Positions 36,591-46,261 are shown, numbered from the stretch's first letter. The stretch is 64,000 nt of DNA from Acinetobacter sp. XH1741 (GCF_041021895.1 NZ_CP157428.1:1488001-1552000); one strand, 5' to 3'. A program made the numbers and translations. The notes: a model not told the origin generated them from the letters alone.

Positions 36591-37520
36591 ATGATTACAG
36601 GGATCGAGATTTTAAAGTTTGGAGTTGAAGATAGAGCCGCTTCAAACAAGTTTTTAGCAGATTTTGGTTTAAGTCAAAGTGCTTCGGATATTGAAGGTGC
36701 AGATTTATACCAAACTCAAAACGGCAGCAAGATTTATCTATTTAATTGTGATGATGATCGTTTGCCTGCTGCCATTGAACAAGGTTCAACTTTACGTGAA
36801 GTCACTTGGGGCGTTGATCATGCTCAAGACCTTGAAGATTTGGCAGCTCGTTTGGCTGATGTAGAAGGTTTTAAACGTTCTGAACATACAGTTCAGTGTC
36901 TTGACCCAAATGGCATGACCATTCGTTTTGAAAAAAGTTTTGTAAAAGACGTGCCAGAACTTAAAACGGAAGGCATTAACCAATACGGCAACATTCAACG
37001 TGTCAATGCAGCAAGTCCTGTCTATGAAAAAGGTCAACCTGTTGCGATTGGACACGTGGTGTTCTTTACACCAGATTTGGTAACAACTGAAAAGTTCTAT
37101 ATTGAAAAAGTAGGCTTTCATTTATCTGATGCCTATAAAAATCGTGGTGCATTCTTACGTTGTCGCGGTGAAGGTTATCACCATGATTTATTCTTACTCA
37201 GTGTTCCAAATAAACCTGCTGGCTTAAATCACGTTGCGTTTGTAGTACGTGATATTCATGAGGTGATTGGGGGCGGTTTAAATATGAATCGTTCGGAATG
37301 GTCGACCTTTATTGGGCCGGGACGTCATCCAATTTCTTCTGCTTATTTCTGGTACGTCAACTCACCATTAGGTGGTGCATTTGAATATTACACCAACGAT
37401 GATTATTTGACCGAAGAGTGGCAGCCACGTGTAGAAGAGCATCGCTTAGAGCTTTTCACCGAGTGGGCGATTGAAGGTGGTCTTGATGATACAACCCGCC
37501 GTCAGGTGAAGCCTGTTTAA
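36591..37520 (+). CDS. VOC-family extradiol (catechol 2,3-type) dioxygenase
   Basis: A 309-aa two-domain glyoxalase/VOC protein in the style of type I extradiol dioxygenases. The metal ligands are visible in the C-terminal domain: H155 in VAIGHVVFFT, H214 in GLNHVAFVVRD and E265 in GAFEYYTNDD. These enzymes cleave catechols next to the diol with Fe(II) and O2. It follows the SDR by 11 bases, the expected step after ring dihydroxylation and dehydrogenation. The ring substrate is unknown. Confidence 0.9.
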   Translation: MITGIEILKFGVEDRAASNKFLADFGLSQSASDIEGADLYQTQNGSKIYLFNCDDDRLPAAIEQGSTLREVTWGVDHAQDLEDLAARLADVEGFKRSEHTVQCLDPNGMTIRFEKSFVKDVPELKTEGINQYGNIQRVNAASPVYEKGQPVAIGHVVFFTPDLVTTEKFYIEKVGFHLSDAYKNRGAFLRCRGEGYHHDLFLLSVPNKPAGLNHVAFVVRDIHEVIGGGLNMNRSEWSTFIGPGRHPISSAYFWYVNSPLGGAFEYYTNDDYLTEEWQPRVEEHRLELFTEWAIEGGLDDTTRRQVKPV

Positions 37521-37546
37521 CAGGTATGGCTACAAGGAAGATGGCT

Positions 37547-38758
37547 ATGGAAAAGATTGTAATTGTAGGTGCAGGGCAAGCAGCAGGTTGGGCAGTAAGT
37601 ACACTACGACAAAATGGTTATGTGGGCGAAATTCACGTGGTTTCAAATGAAGATCAAGTGTTTTATGAGCGTCCGCCACTGTCTAAGCAAGTACTTTCAA
37701 AAGAAGCCACTTATGAAAGTTTGAATCTGTTCTCTCCTGAACAGGTTCAAGAGTTCAACGTTCAATGGCATAAACCAGAAATTGCGACAAAAGTCGACCG
37801 TGAGCAAAAACAGGTTCATTTAGAAAGTGGTCAGGTTTTGCCGTATGACAAATTACTGATCGCAACAGGAAGCCGTGCACGTGTACCTGTCAATACATGG
37901 CAGTTTATTCCAAATGTGGTGACCTTACGTAATGTGCATGACTGTGAACGTTTGGCTGAAATCTTAAAGACTGCAAACAATGTCGCTGTGATTGGCGGTG
38001 GCTGGATTGGTTTAGAAATTGCTGCAACTGCACGTAAACAAGGTAAAGAGGTTCATATTTTTGAATATGGCGACCGTTTATGTGCAAGAAGCGTAAGTCC
38101 GGAAGTTTCTGCATTTTTAAAAAATATGCATGAAACCCAAGGTACAAAAATTCATTTAGACAGCAAGAGCCTTCACTTGGTTGAAGCCCCTAACCAAAAA
38201 GTGGAAGTGGTGAATCATCCACAACATAGCCGGTTATTTGACTGTGTTGTAGTGGGTGCAGGCGCTGAGATTGCTAAAGAGTTAGGTGTACATGCTGGTC
38301 TCGATGTGAAAGACGGCATTGTGGTGAATTGTTTTGGGCAAACTTCAGATCAAAACATTTATGCCGCAGGCGATGTCGCGATTCATCCGGGTTTGGGGTA
38401 TTGCATTCAGTCTTGGGCAAATGCGCAAAATCAGGCGATTGCAGCTGCAAAGTCAATGCTTGGAATTGAAACTGAATATAGTGATATTCCGTGGCTTTGG
38501 TCTGATCAATACCACTTTAATATCCAGATTTTAGGAACATATCAACCTGAGAAAACCAAAGAAGTGGTGATTCGCCAAGGCGGTGAAGATCAGGTGAGCT
38601 ATTTATATCTGGACCATGAAAATCGTTTGCTCAACATGATTGCCATTAATGACTCGAAGTTAGTCAAACTGGCAAAACGTTGGATGCAAGCCAACACCGT
38701 TTTAGACCCAAAACTGTTAGCAGATGCTGAATTTAATGTCATGAAGTTAAAACCGTAA
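37547..38758 (+). CDS. FAD-dependent ferredoxin reductase
   Basis: About 403 aa of the bacterial ferredoxin-NAD reductase type found with Rieske oxygenases. The FAD motif is IVIVGAGQAAGWAVSTLRQ and the NAD motif NVAVIGGGWIGLEIA, with YDKLLIATGSRARV between and the FAD-binding NIYAAGDVAIHPG near the end. The start at 37547 has AGGA eight bases upstream; earlier in-frame ATGs do not. It supplies electrons from NADH to the Rieske ferredoxin at the cluster start, completing the three-component oxygenase. Confidence 0.93.
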   Translation: MEKIVIVGAGQAAGWAVSTLRQNGYVGEIHVVSNEDQVFYERPPLSKQVLSKEATYESLNLFSPEQVQEFNVQWHKPEIATKVDREQKQVHLESGQVLPYDKLLIATGSRARVPVNTWQFIPNVVTLRNVHDCERLAEILKTANNVAVIGGGWIGLEIAATARKQGKEVHIFEYGDRLCARSVSPEVSAFLKNMHETQGTKIHLDSKSLHLVEAPNQKVEVVNHPQHSRLFDCVVVGAGAEIAKELGVHAGLDVKDGIVVNCFGQTSDQNIYAAGDVAIHPGLGYCIQSWANAQNQAIAAAKSMLGIETEYSDIPWLWSDQYHFNIQILGTYQPEKTKEVVIRQGGEDQVSYLYLDHENRLLNMIAINDSKLVKLAKRWMQANTVLDPKLLADAEFNVMKLKP

Positions 38759-38800
38759 ACATTAAATCTGGTTCTCATTACCAAATCGAAGGAATGACAC

Positions 38801-40024
38801 ATGAGTAATGAAGAGAAAAGTGGATTGAAGCATTGGGTTCCTGCTTTTGTCCTTATGGTGTGTGTAGTACTGGCATTTTTCGACAAGATCAGTATTGCGG
38901 TTTTATTTTCAGATCCGCATTTTCAAAACTCGATGGGAATTGCTGGAGATAAAGCCAAACTAGGATGGCTCATGACAAGCTTTTTGCTTTCCTATGGTTT
39001 CTCATCAGTATTTTTAAGCTTTTTAGGCGATATTTTTAACCCAAAGAAAATGCTGTTCTGGAGTGTGACCTCTTGGGGGTTACTCATGTTCTGCATGGGC
39101 TTCACCACCAGTTATTCAGGCATGTTGATTTTACGTGTACTGCTCGGTTTAGCAGAAGGTCCATTGTTTGCCTTGGCATACACCATTGTGAAGCAGACAT
39201 ACACAGACCGTCAGCAGGCACGTGCTTCTACCATGTTCTTATTAGGAACACCAATCGGGGCCTTTCTTGGATTTCCGATCACTGCAAATGTTTTGGCACA
39301 CCATGACTGGCACACCACTTTTTTTGTAATGGCTGCGCTAACCCTCATCGCGATTTTCAGCATTGTTTTTGGTCTGCGTAACTTGCAACTCAAGAAAACT
39401 GTCGAAATTGAGGGCGAGAGTAAACGCACCAATTTCAAAGGTCACATTGCCAATACTAAATTGCTTTTGAGCAATAGCGCATTTTGGTTGGTTTGCCTCT
39501 TTAACATTGCATTGATGACTTATTTGTGGGGCTTAAACAGTTGGGTTCCTTCTTATCTTATGCAAGACAAAGGCTTCAATCTCAAAGAGTTTGGGATGTA
39601 TTCAAGCTTTCCATTTATTGCCATGTTAATTGGCGAAGTGCTTGGTGCATTTTTATCGGACAAGTTAGGCCGCCGTGCGATTCAAGTATTTAGCGGATTA
39701 TTGGTAGCGGGCATCTTCATGTATGTGATGGTCATTATGACCCAGCCATTGTTGATTATTGCTGCCATGTCTTTAAGCGCTATGGCGTGGGGTTTTGGAG
39801 TAGCAGCTGTATTTGCTCTGCTTGCAAGAGTCACAACCTCAAATGTAGGGGCGACTGCGGGTGGAATATTTAACGGTTTAGGTAATTTTGCAAGTGCAAT
39901 TGCGCCTGTTCTTATCGGTTACATCGTGATGCAAACACATAGTTTTAATTTAGGAATTACCTTCTTGGCTGCTGTCGCTGTCATTGGGTCGTTGTTCTTG
40001 GTTCCTCTTTTAAAACGTTATTAA
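38801..40024 (+). CDS. MFS transporter of the anion:cation symporter type
   Basis: A 407-aa, 12-TM carrier. The N-terminal FFDKISIAVLFSDP and the loop after TM2/TM3 (GDIFNPKKMLFWSVTSWGLLM), plus GLAEGPLFALAYTIVKQTYTDRQQARAST, fit the ACS (phthalate/glucarate-like) branch. Placed inside the catabolic cluster, it probably imports the substrate across the inner membrane together with the outer-membrane porin at the far end. The exact solute, likely an organic anion, is inferred. Confidence 0.88.
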   Translation: MSNEEKSGLKHWVPAFVLMVCVVLAFFDKISIAVLFSDPHFQNSMGIAGDKAKLGWLMTSFLLSYGFSSVFLSFLGDIFNPKKMLFWSVTSWGLLMFCMGFTTSYSGMLILRVLLGLAEGPLFALAYTIVKQTYTDRQQARASTMFLLGTPIGAFLGFPITANVLAHHDWHTTFFVMAALTLIAIFSIVFGLRNLQLKKTVEIEGESKRTNFKGHIANTKLLLSNSAFWLVCLFNIALMTYLWGLNSWVPSYLMQDKGFNLKEFGMYSSFPFIAMLIGEVLGAFLSDKLGRRAIQVFSGLLVAGIFMYVMVIMTQPLLIIAAMSLSAMAWGFGVAAVFALLARVTTSNVGATAGGIFNGLGNFASAIAPVLIGYIVMQTHSFNLGITFLAAVAVIGSLFLVPLLKRY

Positions 40025-40046
40025 TTCACTGTATAGGAGTTTAAAA

Positions 40047-40568
40047 ATGACTACACAACAATTCGAATCATGGACACAACCAGAAGGTGCTTCTTTAGAA
40101 GATTGGTTAAACACGCGTATTGCTCGCTTTGAGACACGTAAATATGACTTTGATGCTTTGAAGTTCCAAGCCGATTACGACCCGAAATATCGCCGTGCAC
40201 AAATGCGTTATATGGGTACAGGCGCAACAGGTGTTGTAAATGACGGCAACACTGTACCGGCAGAAAACTTCACGTTTTCAACCATGGTTTTGCCACCACA
40301 GTGTGAGGGTCCTTTGCACATTCACCACGACGTTGAAGAAGTATTCTTTATGCTTCGCGGCGAAATTGATTTGTTTATTGAGCACAACGGCGAGAAATTT
40401 GAGACCCGTTTAAAAGAGCGTGACCTGATTTCAATTCCACCGGGTATCTACCGTGGTTTATTTAACCCTGGTCAAGAAGATGCCTTGATGTGTGTGATGT
40501 TAGGAACAGGTAAACCAACGATTCCGAACTATCCACCAGAGCATCCATTGTCTCAAATCAAACGTTAA
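40047..40568 (+). CDS. Cupin-domain protein
   Basis: A 173-aa single cupin. The first cupin motif is visible in GPLHIHHDVEEVFFMLRGEIDLFIE (two His and a Glu as metal ligands) and the second in LISIPPGIYRGLFNPGQED, where the usual His is replaced. It is likely a metal-binding dioxygenase, isomerase or sensor in the pathway. Cupins in aromatic clusters often handle ring-cleavage products, but its reaction here is not determined by sequence. Confidence 0.85.
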   Translation: MTTQQFESWTQPEGASLEDWLNTRIARFETRKYDFDALKFQADYDPKYRRAQMRYMGTGATGVVNDGNTVPAENFTFSTMVLPPQCEGPLHIHHDVEEVFFMLRGEIDLFIEHNGEKFETRLKERDLISIPPGIYRGLFNPGQEDALMCVMLGTGKPTIPNYPPEHPLSQIKR

Positions 40569-40603
40569 TTGTTTGATGAAGTAAATGAAGGAAAGAATTG
40601 AAA

Positions 40604-41428
40604 ATGATGACACTCATTGAAAAGTTAGCAGAGTTTCCGGTGAAAACCGTCACTGTTCAAGGCCAGCAGCAAGCCTATCGTGAAGCCGGTCAGGGCCAAT
40701 ACCTTGTGCTGTTGCATGGCATTAGTTCAGGTTCTGCTTCATGGGTGAACCAACTTGAAGTGTTGTCTCATCATTTTCATGTCATTGCCTGGGACGCACC
40801 GGGCTATGGCAAATCAGATGAACTTTTAACTGATCAACCGAATGCGACCGATTATGCAAAGCGTTTAGCAGCGTTGTTTGATGTTTTAAAAATTGAAAAA
40901 GCAATTGTGGTCGGACACTCATTAGGTGCCTTACAGGCGAGTGCATTTGCTGCATTTTACCCAGAGCGAGTGGAACACTTGGTTGTTGCTAACTTAGCGC
41001 AAGGCTACCAACGCCACGATAAACAGACACAAATTCAGGTTTTTGAAAAAAGACCAAAAATGTTGAAGGAACTCGGTGCTAAAGGCATGGCTGAAAGCCG
41101 TGGACCTCATTTGATTTATAAACAAGAGCCACAAGCCTTAGCCTTAGTTTCAGAGGTGATGCAACAGTTGACCTTACAGGGTTTTACCCATGCATCGTAC
41201 TTACTGGCTTATGACGAAATACGTAATTATTTAACCCATTTAAAAGTCCCATGCACAGTGATTGCAGGGCAGCAAGATCAAATCACTCCTGCGTTAGGTA
41301 TACAAGCACTTGCTCAGGAATTGCAGTTGGAACAGCGCTTTGTCATAGAAGATGCAGGACATTTAAGTTATGTCGACCAACCGCAAGCATTTAACCAAAT
41401 TATGTTGACGATTCAGGAACAATCGTAA
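40604..41428 (+). CDS. Alpha/beta hydrolase (C-C hydrolase-like)
   Basis: A 274-aa alpha/beta hydrolase. The oxyanion loop is LLHGISSGSASW, the nucleophile is in VVGHSLGALQASAF, the acid region is AGQQDQITP and the histidine is in EDAGHLSYVDQP. Size and placement after an extradiol dioxygenase suggest a meta-cleavage product hydrolase. The ATG at 40604 and a TTG at 40598 are both possible starts; AGGA fits either. The exact bond cleaved is inferred. Confidence 0.87.
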   Translation: MMTLIEKLAEFPVKTVTVQGQQQAYREAGQGQYLVLLHGISSGSASWVNQLEVLSHHFHVIAWDAPGYGKSDELLTDQPNATDYAKRLAALFDVLKIEKAIVVGHSLGALQASAFAAFYPERVEHLVVANLAQGYQRHDKQTQIQVFEKRPKMLKELGAKGMAESRGPHLIYKQEPQALALVSEVMQQLTLQGFTHASYLLAYDEIRNYLTHLKVPCTVIAGQQDQITPALGIQALAQELQLEQRFVIEDAGHLSYVDQPQAFNQIMLTIQEQS

Positions 41429-41443
41429 GAGAGATTAAGGATT

Positions 41444-42238
41444 ATGAGCTTCCAAGTTGAAGGAAAAGTTGCAGTTGTTACCGGTGGCTCATCTGGGATT
41501 GGGCTGGCTGCTGTTGAAATACTGGTTGCAGAGGGTGCAAAAGTAGCGTGGTGTGGTCGCGATGAAGAACGTTTAAATGTTTCTAAACACTATATTTTAG
41601 AAAAATATCCGCATGCCAATATTTTTACCAAAGCATGCAATGTATTGAAAAAAGAAGAAGTTCAGCAATTTGCCAAAGACGTCAAACTCAATTTGGGCAA
41701 TGTGGACATGCTCATTAACAATGCTGGGCAAGGCCGTGTTTCAAACTTTGAAAATACGCAAGATGAAGACTGGATGAAAGAAATTGAGCTGAAATATTTC
41801 AGTGTTTTACATCCGGTACGGGCTTTTCTTGATGACTTAAAACAATCGGCAAATGCCTCAATTACCAATGTGAACTCATTATTGGCATTGCAACCAGAAC
41901 CGCACATGATTGCGACTTCATCTGCACGCGCTGCACTGTTGAATTTAACCCATTCGTTGGCCCATGAGTTTACTCAATATGGTGTTCGTGTGAACTCGAT
42001 TTTACTCGGAATGGTCGAATCTGCGCAGTGGAAACGCCGTTATGAAACCCGTTCAGATTTAAATTTGTCATGGGAAGAGTGGACCGGAAATATCGCAAAA
42101 AACCGCGGTATTCCAATGCAGCGTTTAGGCCGACCAGAAGAACCTGCACGTGCTTTAGTTTTCTTGGCATCGCCATTGGCATCGTACACCACAGGTTCCA
42201 CCATAGATGTCTCGGGTGGTTTTAACAAACATTTATAA
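41444..42238 (+). CDS. Short-chain dehydrogenase/reductase
   Basis: A 264-aa SDR with VVTGGSSGIGLAAVEILVAEGAKVAWCGRDEERL as NAD(P)-binding region and N-N-A-G in MLINNAGQGR. The usual Tyr-x-x-x-Lys active site is unusual: the matching stretch reads MIATSSARAALLNLTHS, so the catalytic Tyr and Lys appear replaced by Ser and Ala. It is in frame and intact, so it may be a divergent dehydrogenase rather than a broken gene. It lies 15 bases after the hydrolase. Confidence 0.85.
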   Translation: MSFQVEGKVAVVTGGSSGIGLAAVEILVAEGAKVAWCGRDEERLNVSKHYILEKYPHANIFTKACNVLKKEEVQQFAKDVKLNLGNVDMLINNAGQGRVSNFENTQDEDWMKEIELKYFSVLHPVRAFLDDLKQSANASITNVNSLLALQPEPHMIATSSARAALLNLTHSLAHEFTQYGVRVNSILLGMVESAQWKRRYETRSDLNLSWEEWTGNIAKNRGIPMQRLGRPEEPARALVFLASPLASYTTGSTIDVSGGFNKHL

Positions 42239-42253
42239 ATATTAGGTGCTGTC

Positions 42254-43045
42254 ATGAAAAAGTTGATGATGATTGGTTTTGGCGCAATGGCAGCAGAAGT
42301 GTATGCCCATTTGCCCCAAGATCTGCAACTCAAATGGATTGTCGTACCATCTCGCAGTATTGAAAAAGTTCAATCACAAGTCTCGTCTGACATTCAGGTG
42401 ATTTCCGATATTGAGCAATGTGATGGTGAGCCAGACTATGTCATTGAGGTGGCAGGTCAAGCAGCAGTGAAAGAGCATGCTCAAAAAGTTTTAGCGAAAG
42501 GCTGGACCATTGGTCTGATTTCGGTAGGTACTTTGGCTGATAGCGAATTTTTGATTCAGCTTAAGCAAACTGCCGAAAAAAATGATGCCCATTTGCATTT
42601 GCTTGCAGGCGCTATCGCAGGCATTGACGGTATTTCTGCGGCCAAAGAAGGTGGTTTGCAAAAAGTCACTTACAAAGGCTGTAAAAGCCCAAAAAGTTGG
42701 AAAGGCAGTTATGCAGAGCAATTGGTCGATTTAGACCATGTTTCAGAACCTACGGTCTTTTTTACTGGAACTGCCCGTGAAGCTGCCATGAAATTTCCTG
42801 CCAACGCCAATGTTGCAGCAACCATTGCACTTGCAGGGCTTGGAATGGATGAAACAATGGTTGAGTTAACTGTTGACCCAACCATCAACAAAAACAAACA
42901 CACCATTGTGGCAGAAGGTGGCTTTGGGCAAATGACCATTGAACTGGTGGGCGTGCCGTTGCCAAGTAACCCGAAAACATCCACTTTGGCTGCGCTTAGC
43001 GTGATTCGTGCTTGTCGCAACAGTGTAGAAGCAATACAGATTTAA
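42254..43045 (+). CDS. Aspartate dehydrogenase-like enzyme
   Basis: A 263-aa protein of the L-aspartate dehydrogenase family (the NadX type). It has the Rossmann start MKKLMMIGFGAMAAEVYAHL, AGAIAGIDGISAAKEGG, FPANANVAATIALAGLGMDETMVELTVDP, KHTIVAEGGFGQMTIELVG and the conserved LPSNPKTS end. The family oxidatively deaminates L-aspartate to iminoaspartate or oxaloacetate with NAD(P). It is a biosynthetic-type enzyme set inside a degradation cluster, pointing to a nitrogen-bearing intermediate. The true substrate could be another amino acid or an unrelated imine. Confidence 0.88.
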   Translation: MKKLMMIGFGAMAAEVYAHLPQDLQLKWIVVPSRSIEKVQSQVSSDIQVISDIEQCDGEPDYVIEVAGQAAVKEHAQKVLAKGWTIGLISVGTLADSEFLIQLKQTAEKNDAHLHLLAGAIAGIDGISAAKEGGLQKVTYKGCKSPKSWKGSYAEQLVDLDHVSEPTVFFTGTAREAAMKFPANANVAATIALAGLGMDETMVELTVDPTINKNKHTIVAEGGFGQMTIELVGVPLPSNPKTSTLAALSVIRACRNSVEAIQI

Positions 43046-43058
43046 GAAGGATTTGATC

Positions 43059-44525
43059 ATGGCAAAGGAAATTTATATTGCGGGTGAATGGCGATTAGGT
43101 CGTGGTGCAGTCATTCAAAGCCTGTTTCCGGCAGATCAGTCGGTAAACGCTGAGCTTTCAACAGCAACGCTTGATGATGTAAATGAAGCAATTGAAAAAG
43201 CAGATCAGGCTTGGCGTCAACCGAGCTGGAGAAACAGTTTGCCGCATGAACGCGCACGTATTCTCTACAAAGTTGCAGACATTATTGAAGCGCGTGTAGA
43301 TGAATTAGCAAAATTACAAACACGAGATAATGGTAAGCCTTTAACCGAAACTCGTGGTTTGGTGATGAGTGCGGCGGCAACTGCACGCTATGTTGCGGCG
43401 GCATGTGAAACGCTGAACGATGAACTCACCACTCAACGCGCTCCAGACTTTATGACCATGAGTGTGCATGAACCTGTAGGCGTGGTAGCAGCAATTACGC
43501 CGTGGAACTCTCCAATTGCGAGTGAAGTTCAAAAGCTTGCTCCAGCTTTGGCGGCAGGTAATGCAGTGGTGTTAAAACCCGCAGAAGCAACTTCACTGAT
43601 TGCTTTAGAGCTTGCCAAAATTTTTGAAGAAGCAGGCTTACCAAAAGGCTTACTCAGTGTGTTAGTTGGGCGCGGTTCTGTGATTGGTGATGCAATTGCT
43701 CAACATCCGCTGGTTCGTAAAATCTCTTTTACAGGTGGAACAACCACGGGTCGTCATTTGGCACATATTGCAGCTGAAAAACTGATTACTACTTCGCTTG
43801 AGTTAGGTGGTAAGTCACCAACTATCGTTTTACCGGATGCAGATGTCGAACTGGCTGCTAAAGGTGTGGCGTACGGTATTTTTAGCTCGGCAGGCCAAGC
43901 GTGTATCGCAGGTTCTCGCTTGTTTATTCATAGCAGTCTTTACGATCAGTTTTTAACACGTTTGGTTGAAATTACCAAAGGTCTACGTGTGGGCCATCCA
44001 GAACAAGCGGGTGTGCATTTAGGGCCACTAGTGAATGACAAACATTTGCAGTCCGTTGATCGCTATGTGCAGCTTGCCAAAAGCGAAGGTGGTCAAGTTC
44101 TGATTGGTGGTGAAGCGCTTACCACGGGTGACTATGCCAAAGGAAGCTATTACTTACCAACGATTATTACGGGTTTAAATAACAGTGCTCAAACTTGTCA
44201 GGAAGAAATTTTTGGCCCTGTTTTAGTCGTTATGAAATATGACAACGAGCAAGATTTAATTGCCCAAGCGAATGATAGTTGTTTTGGTCTTGCCGCAGGT
44301 ATCTGGACTGAAAGCTATCGCAAAGCTTGGCGCATTGCACGTGCCTTAGAAGTGGGAACGGTATGGATTAACACCTATAAAAAATTCTCGATCAGTGCGC
44401 CGTTTGGTGGCTTTAAAGACAGTGGAATCGGGCGCGAAAAAGGCCGTTTGGGCATTTTATCGTACATGCAACAAAAGAGTATTTATATGGGGCTGAATGA
44501 GCAGCCTAACCCTTGGTGCGATTAA
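43059..44525 (+). CDS. Aldehyde dehydrogenase
   Basis: 488 aa from the ATG at 43059 (AAGGATTTG upstream). NAD(P)-dependent aldehyde dehydrogenase with ITPWNSPI, FTGGTTTGR, the catalytic Glu in LELGGKSP (about 247) and Cys in SAGQACIAGSRL (about 280). It is related to the semialdehyde and aromatic aldehyde dehydrogenases used in catabolic clusters. The substrate is probably a semialdehyde or aldehyde made by the neighbouring enzymes. Gap to aspartate dehydrogenase: 13 bases. Confidence 0.92.
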   Translation: MAKEIYIAGEWRLGRGAVIQSLFPADQSVNAELSTATLDDVNEAIEKADQAWRQPSWRNSLPHERARILYKVADIIEARVDELAKLQTRDNGKPLTETRGLVMSAAATARYVAAACETLNDELTTQRAPDFMTMSVHEPVGVVAAITPWNSPIASEVQKLAPALAAGNAVVLKPAEATSLIALELAKIFEEAGLPKGLLSVLVGRGSVIGDAIAQHPLVRKISFTGGTTTGRHLAHIAAEKLITTSLELGGKSPTIVLPDADVELAAKGVAYGIFSSAGQACIAGSRLFIHSSLYDQFLTRLVEITKGLRVGHPEQAGVHLGPLVNDKHLQSVDRYVQLAKSEGGQVLIGGEALTTGDYAKGSYYLPTIITGLNNSAQTCQEEIFGPVLVVMKYDNEQDLIAQANDSCFGLAAGIWTESYRKAWRIARALEVGTVWINTYKKFSISAPFGGFKDSGIGREKGRLGILSYMQQKSIYMGLNEQPNPWCD

Positions 44526-44563
44526 TAAATTCAAGGACTGAAAACAAATTTTGAGGAACAGAC

Positions 44564-46204
44564 ATGACTGAACGTGTAAATGTAGGCGAAGCAATCGCAA
44601 GAGTTTTAGAAGCGCACCAAGTTGATAGTATTTATGGTGTTATTTCCATCCACAATTTACCTATTGCCGATGCGGTAGGCCGCCGTGAAAAAATGCGCTT
44701 TGTCGCAGCGCGCGGCGAAGCTGGTGCGGTCACTATGGCAGATGCACACTCACGCTTTAAAGGCCTAGGTGTAGCATTGACCAGTACAGGTGCAGGGGCA
44801 GGTAATGCAGTGGGTTCACTGATTGAAGCAATGAATGCCGGTAGTCCTGTACTACATTTAACAGGTCAAGTTGAGCGTGAATATCTCGATCGTGATGCGA
44901 GTTTTATTCATGAAACCAAAGACCAACTTACGTTTTTACGTGCATCAAGCAAAGCGGCATTTCGCATTACCAGTCCAGACAACGCCGTTGGCGTGATTCG
45001 TGAAGCCATCCGTGTAGCAACGACTGTTCCAATGGGACCAGTAAGTGTCGAGCTACCTATTGATGTACAAGCAGCAGAAATCGATTTGCCACTTAATCTT
45101 GGGCCAGTCAAAGCACTTGAGTTACCACAAGCAGAACAAGATGAAATTGATCTTCTTGTGAGTGAAATTAAAAAAGCAAAACGCCCAATTTTCTGGATTG
45201 GTGGTGGAACTTTAAATAGTGTTGCCGAAGTTAAAGCCATTGCAGATTTAGGTATTCCAGTGGTGTCATCTACGCATGGTCGCGGTGTGTTGCCGGATGA
45301 TCATCCACGTAGTTTAGGTGCGTTCCATAACTCGGCAGCGGTTGAGCAGTTACTAAAAGATGCTGACTTAATGGTTGTAGTAGGTTCACGTTTACGTAGT
45401 AATGAAACCAAAACTTATTCGGTTGAGTTCCCTGAAAATATTATTCAGGTAGATGCAAATCCAGTGGCTCAGCAACGTAATTACAAAATTCGTAACTTCA
45501 TTTGTGGCGATGCCAAAGATGTCTTAACACGTGTGTTAGAACAGCTTCAAGGAACCTCAAAAATCGATGCCGATTACGATGCTGCTGTAGTGGCGGCTAA
45601 ACAATCTGCAATTGATGCACTACGCAAACAAATTGACCAATACGCTTTGATTTGTGATCACTTACGTGCGGCTTTACCGCAAGACGGCATTTTTGTACGT
45701 GACATCACCATGTCAGGTAGCACTTGGGGTAGCCGTTTATTCCCTGTACAAGCACCAAACCAAAACATCCACTCACTCGCGGGTGCAATTGGTTTAGGTC
45801 TTGCAACTGCAATCGGTGCTTCGGTTGCTAACCCTGACAAGAAAGTAATTGGTTTAGTCGGTGATGGCGGCTTAATGCTTGGCATTGGTGAGATTGCAAC
45901 CATGGTGCAAGAAAACACCAACATGATCCTCATGATTATGAATGATGGTGGTTATGGGGTAATGCGTGGCATTCAAAATAACTACTTTGGTGGTCGTCAA
46001 TATTTCAATGAATTGCATACACCTGACTACAAACTTCTTGGCGAATCAATGGGTGTGAAAAGCTGGAAAGTGGGTAGTGCAGATGAGTTTAAAACGGTTA
46101 TTCAAGAGGCTGTCGCTTTTGAAGGGCCAACCGTGATCGAGCTTGATATGAACTCGATTGGGCCATTAAACTTTGCGGGTCCACCGCAAAAGAAACTGTA
46201 TTAA
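44564..46204 (+). CDS. Thiamine diphosphate-dependent enzyme (acetolactate synthase-like)
   Basis: A 546-aa ThDP enzyme of the acetohydroxyacid synthase/benzoylformate decarboxylase superfamily. The ThDP-activating Glu is E52 in RGEAGAVTMAD; the binding motif begins VGDGGLMLG (about 431) and ends near MNDGGYGVM. No regulatory subunit gene is nearby, so it is not the biosynthetic IlvB/IlvI enzyme. It could decarboxylate a 2-oxo acid to an aldehyde for the adjacent dehydrogenase. Last gene before a terminator-like hairpin. Confidence 0.9.
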   Translation: MTERVNVGEAIARVLEAHQVDSIYGVISIHNLPIADAVGRREKMRFVAARGEAGAVTMADAHSRFKGLGVALTSTGAGAGNAVGSLIEAMNAGSPVLHLTGQVEREYLDRDASFIHETKDQLTFLRASSKAAFRITSPDNAVGVIREAIRVATTVPMGPVSVELPIDVQAAEIDLPLNLGPVKALELPQAEQDEIDLLVSEIKKAKRPIFWIGGGTLNSVAEVKAIADLGIPVVSSTHGRGVLPDDHPRSLGAFHNSAAVEQLLKDADLMVVVGSRLRSNETKTYSVEFPENIIQVDANPVAQQRNYKIRNFICGDAKDVLTRVLEQLQGTSKIDADYDAAVVAAKQSAIDALRKQIDQYALICDHLRAALPQDGIFVRDITMSGSTWGSRLFPVQAPNQNIHSLAGAIGLGLATAIGASVANPDKKVIGLVGDGGLMLGIGEIATMVQENTNMILMIMNDGGYGVMRGIQNNYFGGRQYFNELHTPDYKLLGESMGVKSWKVGSADEFKTVIQEAVAFEGPTVIELDMNSIGPLNFAGPPQKKLY

Positions 46205-46211
46205 CCAGTTT

Positions 46212-46261
46212 GGATGGTTTAGTACATATGCGATGGGAGCTGCTAAGCCATCCTTTTTTTA
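46212..46261 (+). terminator. Possible terminator after the ThDP gene
   Basis: GGATGGTTTAG (46212-46222) pairs with CTAAGCCATCC (46243-46253), with one G-U pair, and is followed by seven T. The loop is long (about 20 bases), so readthrough into the porin gene is possible. Confidence 0.6.

Noticed and set aside
44908..45240. 110-codon minus-strand frame in the ThDP gene
   Set aside because: Shadow ORF; the plus-strand gene has clear motifs.
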